DNA of 17,832 bases, taken from Lachnospiraceae bacterium UBA2864 (lineage in GTDB: Bacteria > Bacillota > Clostridia > Lachnospirales > Lachnospiraceae). The translations under genes and the position numbers were made by a program. How positions within the stretch are numbered: position 1 is the stretch's first letter; the number at the start of each line of letters is the position of its first letter. Shown piece after piece: positions 5,641 through 11,930 of this stretch. The notes under the pieces are model-generated. The model was given only the letters and a program-made list of their open reading frames with translations. It was not told where the DNA came from and did no database searches. The DNA is taken from contig DEFA01000031.1 of the NCBI GenBank assembly GCA_002350525.1, positions 23,234 through 41,065 on the forward strand, read 5' to 3'.

Positions 5641-6756
5641 TCATCCCCTCAAAATCTCATGTAAAGGTCTCGCCTTCTTCTGTCTGGTAAGTTCCACAAG
5701 ACCGAGTCCCGTTGTATCTACATATACTGTTTTAACCGGATCTTTACTTATAACTTCTTTTATATGATTTATAAGCACCCTGTAGCTTTCGGGATCTTTC
5801 ATACTTATAAAATCAATAATTATCATTCCGGACAGATTTCTTACCCGGAGTAATCTTCCGATCATATCCATAGCTTCCGTATTTATCTTGAGAAAGCTTT
5901 TCTCTTTGTCTTTTCCGGAAACAGCCCTTCCGGAATTAACATCTATAACGGTCATTGCTTCGGTCATATCCACATACAGACACCCTCCGTTCGGAAGATT
6001 TACCACTCTCTTCATAAGTTTTGAAAGCTTATTGTCTATATCGAGCTTAACAATAGCATCGTCTTCTTCAATGATCTTAAGCTCTTCCTCGGGAAATCTG
6101 TTCTTAATCTCCTCTATGGCATTTCCGAAGAGATCACTGTTTTCGTATATGAGTTCACCTGCTGCGCGATTACGAGAATCTTCAATCACCGTTCTTTGTT
6201 TACATAATAATTTTATTGTTTCTTCTTTTATAATTTCAGATTTTTCTTCAGCGGCACCCGTTCTTAAAACAGCACCTACACATCCGTCATCGATATGCTG
6301 TTCTTTAAAAACATCTTCAACTATATTCTTTAACTCTTCTCTTTTGGAAGAATCATGCGTCTTTTTTGAAACACCTATAACACCCAGTCTGTTTATAACA
6401 ACATTTTTCCCGATGAATTCTATATTTGCAGAAGCCTCGGCTTTTTTAGTCTTAACCGCCTCTCTTGCAACCTGGACAAGAAGTATATCTCCCTCACAGA
6501 CCTTATCTGTATTTGACATATGTCTTACAAATATATGTCGTTTTTCATTATCCTTCAAGGAGTAATAAAAGGTATCACCAAGTCCCGCATCGAGAAATGC
6601 CGCTTCAATCGTTTTTACGATTTTTACGACTCTTGCGGTATATATATTACCAAGTATTGAATCACCCGATACATTTACCGTTTCGACAAGACGGCTGTCT
6701 TCCATAAGAAAGCCCATCTTGTGATGATCATAATCCCCAATAACTAATGTATACAT
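5641..6756 (-). CDS. rng: Short ribonuclease E/G-family protein
   Basis: An RNase E/G homologue of 371 residues, an endoribonuclease family acting in rRNA maturation and mRNA decay. An S1-like RNA-binding region lies near 33-110 (ILGNIYTARVVKIVKTIEAAF). The catalytic metal-binding aspartates are visible as D272 (TVIDVNSGR) and D315 (IIIDFISM), 43 residues apart as are D303 and D346 of E. coli RNase E. It ends soon after 'GLGLVELTRQKKARPL', so the zinc-link CPxC motif and the C-terminal small domain are absent. The ATG at 6756 is chosen since AAGGG is 7 nt upstream; a TTG at 6789 in frame lacks a site. A TATAAT at 6813-6818 may be the -10 of its promoter but no good -35 accompanies it. It leads into the unknown membrane protein and rplU, a familiar rng location in Clostridia. 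Confidence 0.9.
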   Translation of the reverse strand: MYTLVIGDYDHHKMGFLMEDSRLVETVNVSGDSILGNIYTARVVKIVKTIEAAFLDAGLGDTFYYSLKDNEKRHIFVRHMSNTDKVCEGDILLVQVAREAVKTKKAEASANIEFIGKNVVINRLGVIGVSKKTHDSSKREELKNIVEDVFKEQHIDDGCVGAVLRTGAAEEKSEIIKEETIKLLCKQRTVIEDSRNRAAGELIYENSDLFGNAIEEIKNRFPEEELKIIEEDDAIVKLDIDNKLSKLMKRVVNLPNGGCLYVDMTEAMTVIDVNSGRAVSGKDKEKSFLKINTEAMDMIGRLLRVRNLSGMIIIDFISMKDPESYRVLINHIKEVISKDPVKTVYVDTTGLGLVELTRQKKARPLHEILRG

Positions 6757-6825
6757 TATCAATCCCTTGTCACTGTTTTCATTCTTCAAACATGAATCTT
6801 GCGTTTTAATGTATTATATGAAGCT

Positions 6826-8190
6826 TTAGTTTTTGAAGCTGTGTATAGGAGCCGGAATTCTTCCTTCTCTTGATACGAACTCACTGCAGTCGTATTTGTT
6901 TACAGGCATAATAGGAGCCTCTCCGAGAAGTCCTCCGAGGACGATTTTGTCTCCTACTTCCTTACCTGGTACAGGTATGATACGTACAGCTGTAGTTTTC
7001 TGATTGATCATACCGATTGCCATTTCATCAGCAATGATTCCTGATATTGTTGATGCGGATGTATCTCCCGGAATAGCTATCATATCAAGACCTACTGAAC
7101 ATACACAGGTCATAGCTTCAAGTTTTTCTATTGTAAGAGATCCAACATTTACGGCATCAATCATTCCCTGATCCTCACTTACTGGTATGAACGCACCCGA
7201 AAGGCCGCCTACATAAGACGAAGCCATGATACCACCCTTCTTAACCTGATCGTTAAGAAGTGCAAGTGCTGCGGTTGTTCCAGGAGCACCGACTCTCTCA
7301 AGACCGATAAGCTGCAGGATATCAGCAACAGAATCTCCGATTGCAGGTGTAGGAGCGAGACTTAGATCGATGATACCGAACGGAACACTCAGTCTCTTGG
7401 ATGCTTCCTGAGCAACCAGCTGACCTACTCTTGTAATCTTAAAAGCTGTCTTCTTAATAGTCTCACAGAGAACTTCGAAACTTTCTCCCTTAACACTTTC
7501 AAGTGCAGTCTTAACAACACCCGGTCCGCTGACACCGACATTTATAACACAATCGCCTTCTGTAACACCATGGAAAGCACCTGCCATAAAAGGATTGTCA
7601 TCAGGAGCATTGCAGAATACAACAAACTTGGCACATCCGATAGCATCCCTATCCGCTGTAACATCAGCTGTCTTCTTAACAATTTCACCGATAAGTCTGA
7701 CGGCATCCATATTAAGTCCGGTCTTTGTTGAACCGCAGTTTACGGAGCTGCAGACAAGTTCGGTCTCTGAAAGTGCCTGTGGAATGGATTCGATAAGAAG
7801 TTTGTCGGCAGCCGTCATGCTCTTTGAAACTATAGCTGAATATCCTCCGAGGAAATTAACTCCGACCTCATGGGCTGCTCTATCAAGTGTCTTTGCAATC
7901 TTAACAAAATCTTCTGTTGTCTTACATACCGAACCACCTACGAGAGCAATCGGTGTAACGGAAATTCTCTTATTAACAATCGGAATTCCGTAATCCTTTG
8001 TAATATCATTACCTGTTTTTACAAGATTCTTTGCAAGTGTTGTTATCTTGTTATATATGTTAGTACAGGTTTCATCTACATCTGCCCCTATACAATCAAG
8101 CAGAGATATACCCATCGTAATTGTTCTTACGTCAAGGTTCATCTTGCTGATCATCTCATTAGTCTCAAGTACTTCATTAAGTGTAATCAC
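6826..8190 (-). CDS. UPF0210 (DUF711, PFL-like) family protein
   Basis: A 454-residue member of UPF0210, a conserved family with a fold related to pyruvate formate-lyase but no assigned reaction. Recognisable family stretches are 'LDVRTITMGISLLDC' near the N-terminus, 'YGIPIVNKRISVTP' and 'FLGGYSAIVSKSMT'; Gly-rich loops such as 'GVSGPGVV' follow. The frame runs open to an ATG at 8226, but the upstream codons cross a repeat cluster. GTG at 8190 is preferred: GAGG is 8 nt ahead and the resulting start (ITLNEVLET) and length agree with homologues. The gene before it is an ACT-domain protein, a pairing seen in many Firmicutes, which suggests a small-molecule-sensing partnership. No terminator is visible between it and rng. 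Confidence 0.92.
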   Translation of the reverse strand: MITLNEVLETNEMISKMNLDVRTITMGISLLDCIGADVDETCTNIYNKITTLAKNLVKTGNDITKDYGIPIVNKRISVTPIALVGGSVCKTTEDFVKIAKTLDRAAHEVGVNFLGGYSAIVSKSMTAADKLLIESIPQALSETELVCSSVNCGSTKTGLNMDAVRLIGEIVKKTADVTADRDAIGCAKFVVFCNAPDDNPFMAGAFHGVTEGDCVINVGVSGPGVVKTALESVKGESFEVLCETIKKTAFKITRVGQLVAQEASKRLSVPFGIIDLSLAPTPAIGDSVADILQLIGLERVGAPGTTAALALLNDQVKKGGIMASSYVGGLSGAFIPVSEDQGMIDAVNVGSLTIEKLEAMTCVCSVGLDMIAIPGDTSASTISGIIADEMAIGMINQKTTAVRIIPVPGKEVGDKIVLGGLLGEAPIMPVNKYDCSEFVSREGRIPAPIHSFKN

Positions 8191-8220
8191 TACTATTACC
8201 TCACATTCGTTATTTACGTG

Positions 8221-8334
8221 CATCACACGGATAATTGCAATTTAGTCTCTTCACATGCATCACACAATTTAGTCTCTTTACGTACATCACACGGATAATT
8301 GCTTCGCAATAATCCGTGTTCTGCTGCACTAAAT
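8221..8334. repeat. Tandem and palindromic repeat cluster between ACT and UPF0210 genes
   Basis: Three units each begin CATCACAC on the plus strand, at 8221, 8258 and 8285. The first and third continue GGATAATTGC; the first and second share AATTTAGTCTCTT. The third folds on itself: CACGGATAATTGC (8290-8302) pairs with GCAATAATCCGTG (8306-8318) around TTC, with one mismatch. A flanking ATTTAGT (8268-8274) and ACTAAAT (8328-8334) give an outer inverted repeat. The last arm overlaps the stop codon of the ACT gene. No T-run follows, so it is not a plain terminator. It may be an intergenic palindromic repeat element. Confidence 0.7.
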
Positions 8335-8601
8335 CCTATGCATCATGTCAAAAATTTCTTCTTTTTGAGCCTTTATCTGAACGCCTATCTCATGCCCGAT
8401 GGATGCAAGTTCGTTGGCAATTTCCTCATGTGACTTTGCTGAAGCTGATGTATCAACAAGCATCATCATGTTGAAGTACCCCTGCATAGTTGTCTGAGTT
8501 ATATCATTTATATTAATATTATTGTTTGCAAAGTATGTACATACCTTTGCTATGATACCAACGGTATCTTTTCCGACTACAGTTACAACAGTTTTTGTCA
8601 T
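8329..8601 (-). CDS. ACT-domain protein, UPF0237 family
   Basis: A 90-residue stand-alone ACT domain of the UPF0237 (GcvR-related) family. ACT domains bind amino acids or similar ligands and regulate partner proteins. The fold is evident: 'TVVTVVGKDTVGIIAKVCTYFANNNININDITQ' gives beta-1, the ligand loop with its glycine, and helix 1; 'YFNMMMLVDTS' gives a central strand. The start has GGAGG 8 nt upstream. It is followed after 138 bp by the UPF0210 gene, with which it is widely paired. Its ligand and partner are unknown; a joint role with UPF0210 is inferred from neighbourhood. It lies downstream of a terminator, so it needs its own promoter. Confidence 0.92.
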   Translation of the reverse strand: MTKTVVTVVGKDTVGIIAKVCTYFANNNININDITQTTMQGYFNMMMLVDTSASAKSHEEIANELASIGHEIGVQIKAQKEEIFDMMHRI

Positions 8602-8629
8602 TATCGTATCCTCCGGTCTTAAGACATAT

Positions 8630-8658
8630 ATTATAGTACCTTAATGTATTTAACTAAA
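8630..8658 (-). promoter_or_regulatory. Candidate promoter of the ACT-UPF0210 pair
   Basis: A perfect TATAAT (8630-8635) lies 28 bp before the ACT start. The -35 at 17 bp, TTTAGT (8653-8658), is weak. The surroundings are very AT-rich and hold another TATAAT about 25 bp upstream, so the exact start of transcription is open. Confidence 0.4.
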
Positions 8659-8730
8659 CAATTATATATAGTAACATTAATCTTATTGAATTGCATCTTA
8701 CAATTTCAACAAATATTTTCTTCAGGCTTA

Positions 8731-8768
8731 ACCTCTTTTAGAACATGTTACGACCTCTTGTATGTCAA
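8731..8768 (-). promoter_or_regulatory. Second candidate promoter with operator-like repeats upstream of the ACT gene
   Basis: A perfect -35 TTGACA (8763-8768) stands 17 bp from a poor -10, TGTTCT (8740-8745). Overlapping it is the palindrome AACATGTT (8742-8749), flanked on both sides by direct repeats AAGAGGT (8753-8759 and 8731-8737, minus strand). The layout resembles an operator over a promoter, but the weak -10 keeps confidence low. Confidence 0.3.
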
Positions 8769-8776
8769 CCTAATCC

Positions 8777-8800
8777 AAAAAGCCGCACGAAGGCGGCTTT
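8777..8800 (-). terminator. Rho-independent terminator after the MBL-fold hydrolase gene
   Basis: Stem AAAGCCGC / GCGGCTTT (8 bp, loop CTTCGT) starts one base after the stop codon of the hydrolase gene and runs into a short T-run on the minus strand. It closes the ilvA-hydrolase unit. Confidence 0.88.
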
Positions 8801-8801
8801 C

Positions 8802-9599
8802 TTAAAATTCGAATATATCTCCATATGTGTCTCTTTTAGCAACAGTAAGTCCGAAATCCCTTACATCATCCGTAAATGGATTATCGGAGATTTCCTGCTT
8901 GACTGTTTCATAGGCAAGTTCCTCAAAATTGTTTTCTTTTGAGAGATGCCCCAGCATTAGACCACTTACATGATCATTCAAAAGTCCTTTTATCAGCTGC
9001 CCCGATGCTTCGTTTGACAGATGCCCGAACTCTCCGAGAATTCTTCTTTTCAGCTCATATGGGTACGGTCCCACTTCAAGCATATGAATATCATGATTAG
9101 CTTCTATCAGCATACAGTCTGAATTCATTAGAAATTGCAGCAGAGAATCATCATAACATCCTATATCTGTAGCTATAACGGCTTTGCTGCTGCCCGCATG
9201 AAAGCTGAAGCAGACCGGTTCTCGGGCATCATGGGATATCGGATGAAATCTGACCTCTATATCTCCGATGGAAATGATATCATTCTTTCCGACCTCCTGA
9301 AACAGAGAGCTGTCATACTTTCCCATGTTTCTGCAGGCCGAAATACCCTGTATTGTCCCTTCGGTTGTATAGACGGGAATATCATACTTTCTGAGAAGAA
9401 CTCCCAGTCCCTTTATATGATCGTTGTGTTCATGTGTTATAAGGATTCCGGATATATCTCTGCCTGTCCGTTCTGCAGCGTTCAGGCCTTCCTCGATTCT
9501 TTTTAAACTGATACCCGCATCAACAAGGATAACCGTATCATTCTGCTCAACAAATGTACAGTTACCGCTGCTTCCGCTGGCAATACTCATCATTCTCAT
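8802..9599 (-). CDS. Metallo-beta-lactamase-fold hydrolase, YycJ/WalJ-like
   Basis: A 265-residue metallo-hydrolase of the group containing YycJ (WalJ), cytosolic proteins thought to act as nucleases. Metal ligands are visible: HEHNDH at 56-61, H123 (ISHDA), D145 (IATDIG) and H193 (GHLSNE). The N-terminal 'SIASGSSGNCTFVE' is typical of the group. The ATG at 9599 is chosen over the GTG at 9608 because the GGGAAAG site is correctly spaced only for the ATG. In many Firmicutes walJ lies with walRK, but here it follows ilvA after 27 bp and ends in a terminator, so it may belong to a related paralogue group. The exact substrate cannot be read from the sequence. Confidence 0.9.
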   Translation of the reverse strand: MRMMSIASGSSGNCTFVEQNDTVILVDAGISLKRIEEGLNAAERTGRDISGILITHEHNDHIKGLGVLLRKYDIPVYTTEGTIQGISACRNMGKYDSSLFQEVGKNDIISIGDIEVRFHPISHDAREPVCFSFHAGSSKAVIATDIGCYDDSLLQFLMNSDCMLIEANHDIHMLEVGPYPYELKRRILGEFGHLSNEASGQLIKGLLNDHVSGLMLGHLSKENNFEELAYETVKQEISDNPFTDDVRDFGLTVAKRDTYGDIFEF

Positions 9600-9626
9600 A
9601 TATATCACTTTCCCGGCAGTACTCTA

Positions 9627-10850
9627 TCAGAATATTGCCTTAGGACTCTTATCGATTGGTCTGTAACCCTTTTCTTTAAGAACCTCAAATATCTTATCTT
9701 TATGCTCAGGACCGAACGCTTCCATAGTGATCACTAGTTCAACAGCCGCATTTCTGTTAAGTGATACAAACTGATTATGATCAAGCTTTATGATATTGCC
9801 CTGAAGTTCAGCTATGATCTGTGATACCTTACCAAGTTCACCCGGCTTATCTGGAAGAAGCACCGATACTGTAAAGATTCTGCTTCTGGCTATAAGACCA
9901 TGCTGAACAACTGATGAAAGTGTGATTATATCCATATTTCCACCGGATATAATACTTACAATCTTCTTACCTTCTGCCGGAAGATGCTTAAGTGCGGCTA
10001 CAGTAAGAAGTCCCGAGTTTTCGGCCACCATCTTGTGATTCTCTATCATATCAAGAAAAGTAACGATAAGTTCACTGTCCTCAACAGTTATTATCTCATC
10101 AATATTCTGCTGAATATATGGGAATATCTTTGATCCCGGAGTCTTAACCGCCGTACCGTCGGCAATTGTATTCACTCCGGGAAGTGTTGTAACCTCACCT
10201 TTCTCAAGTGATACCTGCATACAATTTGCACCGGCAGGCTCAACACCTATAACCTTGATATTCGGATTCATCATCTTTGCTAGAGTTGAAACTCCTGTTG
10301 CAAGTCCGCCTCCTCCGATAGGTACCAGGATGATATCTACAAAAGGAAGTTCCTTTAAGATTTCCATAGCAACCGTACTCTGTCCGGTTGCAACTTCAAG
10401 ATCATCAAAAGGATGGATGAATGTATATCCCTTTTCTTCCGCAAGCTTAAGTGCATAATCGCAGGATTCATCATATACATCTCCGTACAGAATAACTTCC
10501 GCACCGTAACTCTTGGTACGATTCACCTTTATAAGAGGTGTGGTTGTCGGCATAACGATAACCGCTTTTACTCCGTAAGCCTTTGCCGCATAGGCAACAC
10601 CCTGTGCATGATTACCAGCGGATGCTGTGATAAGACCTTTTGAACGCTCTTCATCCGAAAGCTGACTTATCTTGTAATAAGCTCCTCTTATCTTATATGC
10701 TCCCGTAACCTGCATATTTTCGGGTTTGAGATAAACTTTATTTCCTGTTAAATTACTGAAATACTCGGATGCTATAAGGCCGGTATTTCTGGCAACCTTT
10801 GAAACTATTTCATAGGCTTCTTCACATTTTTCTCTTGTTATCTTGTCCAT
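9627..10850 (-). CDS. ilvA: Threonine ammonia-lyase with one C-terminal ACT-like domain
   Basis: A 407-residue PLP enzyme converting L-threonine to 2-oxobutanoate and ammonia, the entry to isoleucine synthesis or to threonine fermentation. The PLP lysine is K53 (AYKIRGA), the phosphate-binding loop is GGGG at 179-182, and SGGN lies near 302. Residues 325-400 form an ACT-like domain (FTVSVLLPDKPGELGKVSQI). The length and single ACT domain fit the medium form, distinct from the long two-ACT biosynthetic form and the short catabolic TdcB. AGAGG lies 8 nt before the ATG. No other isoleucine gene is nearby, so whether its job is biosynthetic or catabolic is undecided. It is followed by the MBL-fold gene in the same unit. 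Confidence 0.95.
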   Translation of the reverse strand: MDKITREKCEEAYEIVSKVARNTGLIASEYFSNLTGNKVYLKPENMQVTGAYKIRGAYYKISQLSDEERSKGLITASAGNHAQGVAYAAKAYGVKAVIVMPTTTPLIKVNRTKSYGAEVILYGDVYDESCDYALKLAEEKGYTFIHPFDDLEVATGQSTVAMEILKELPFVDIILVPIGGGGLATGVSTLAKMMNPNIKVIGVEPAGANCMQVSLEKGEVTTLPGVNTIADGTAVKTPGSKIFPYIQQNIDEIITVEDSELIVTFLDMIENHKMVAENSGLLTVAALKHLPAEGKKIVSIISGGNMDIITLSSVVQHGLIARSRIFTVSVLLPDKPGELGKVSQIIAELQGNIIKLDHNQFVSLNRNAAVELVITMEAFGPEHKDKIFEVLKEKGYRPIDKSPKAIF

Positions 10851-10874
10851 ATATACTTCCTCTTGTTTATAGAA

Positions 10875-10902
10875 ATTTTAAAGAACAAACCACATCTGTC
10901 TG
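10875..10902 (-). promoter_or_regulatory. Possible ilvA promoter
   Basis: In the 73-bp gap between ftsY and ilvA, CAGACA (10897-10902), 16 bp, and TAAAAT (10875-10880) form a moderate promoter match. No terminator precedes it, so read-through from ftsY is also possible. The gap is too short for a T-box leader. Confidence 0.35.
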
Positions 10903-10923
10903 CGAGTGATCATTGAGTAAACG

Positions 10924-11889
10924 TTATACATTTCTAAAATCTCCTGCAATACCGCTGTCCATTATGATATCCGTATCGCTTTTTACATCAAAGTCCGCAA
11001 AGAGAGCATTTATATACTCTTCAGGATCGAACTTCTGAAGATCTGTAATCTTCTCACCAACTCCGATATATTTGATCGGACATTTAAGCTCATTCATGAT
11101 TGCGATAGCGATTCCGCCCTTAGCAGTACCATCAAGCTTTGTAAGTATGATACCGTTGATCTCTGTAACATTCGCAAACTGTCTTGCCTGCTCAAGTGCA
11201 TTCTGTCCTGTGGACCCGTCAAGGACAATCATTGTCTCAACATAAGCCTCAGGGTATTCACGCTCGATTACACGTCTCATCTTGGCAAGCTCATCCATTA
11301 GATTCTTCTTGTTGTGAAGTCTTCCGGCAGTATCTATAAGAAGAAGATCTGTCTTACGTGCCTTTGCAGCTTTAACTGCATCATATACAACAGCAGAAGG
11401 ATCCGAACCTTCGCTGTGTGCGATAATATCAACTCCCGCTCTGTCTGCCCATGTACGAAGCTGTTCTATAGCTCCCGCTCTGAAAGTATCGGCAGCTGCA
11501 ACCATTGTTCTTCTTCCGTCTCCCTTATAAAGAGCTGCAAGCTTTCCGACCGATGTAGTTTTACCTACACCGTTTACGCCTATAATGAATACGATACTAT
11601 GAGCATCCTCATAGCAGTATGCCGCATCATTCAGAACTATCTGATCGCGAAGGATGTTTTTAACAAGCTCCTTACATTTCTCGGCATCTTTAATTCCAAG
11701 CTCTTCAACTCTGGCTTTAAGGTCCTCGATAACCTTCTCGGTTGTCTCAAAACCCATATCGGATTCTATAAGAGTTTCTTCAAGATTATCGTAGAAATCA
11801 TCATCGATTTCCGTAGTCTGCTTGAAAACATTTGATATATTCTGACTGGTCTTCTTGAGACCCTCTTTCAATCTTTGGAAAAATCCCAT
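10924..11889 (-). CDS. ftsY: Signal recognition particle receptor FtsY
   Basis: FtsY, 321 residues, is the membrane-associated SRP receptor GTPase that docks ribosome-SRP complexes at the translocon. The helical N domain covers about 1-90. The G domain shows GVNGVGKTT at 104-112, DTFRAGA at 134-140, DTAGR at 186-190, TKLDGTAKGG at 250-259 and GVGE at 277-280. The N-terminus is short and amphipathic (MGFFQRLKEGLKK) without the long acidic A domain of E. coli, as in other Gram-positives. The start is ATG 11889 with GGAGG 8 nt before it; the upstream GTG in frame lies in that ribosome site. It follows smc by 41 bp, the standard rnc-smc-ftsY order. Confidence 0.96.
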   Translation of the reverse strand: MGFFQRLKEGLKKTSQNISNVFKQTTEIDDDFYDNLEETLIESDMGFETTEKVIEDLKARVEELGIKDAEKCKELVKNILRDQIVLNDAAYCYEDAHSIVFIIGVNGVGKTTSVGKLAALYKGDGRRTMVAAADTFRAGAIEQLRTWADRAGVDIIAHSEGSDPSAVVYDAVKAAKARKTDLLLIDTAGRLHNKKNLMDELAKMRRVIEREYPEAYVETMIVLDGSTGQNALEQARQFANVTEINGIILTKLDGTAKGGIAIAIMNELKCPIKYIGVGEKITDLQKFDPEEYINALFADFDVKSDTDIIMDSGIAGDFRNV

Positions 11890-11930
11890 ACTGTGTACCT
11901 CCACTATAAATTATGTATAAAAGATTTCAA

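Noticed and set aside
5888..6565. Plus-strand open frame of 225 codons opposite rng
   Set aside because: It is the mirror of a well-supported RNase G gene, rich in Ser, Phe and Leu, with no family resemblance. Similar plus-strand frames opposite smc, yhbY, plsX and others were dismissed for the same reason.
8210..8287. Minus-strand 25-codon frame across the repeat cluster, with a repeated VKRLNC peptide
   Set aside because: The repeated peptide follows from the DNA repeats. There is no ribosome binding site before its ATG, so I treat it as chance rather than a small gene.
8739..8760. Two-codon start-stop frame (ATG TTC TAA) after an AGAGGT site upstream of the ACT gene
   Set aside because: Could be a leader minicistron, but such short frames arise easily by chance and no linked RNA structure is evident.
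10851..10923. T-box or other riboswitch upstream of ilvA
   Set aside because: The gap is only 73 bp, with no specifier loop, T-box sequence or terminator pair.
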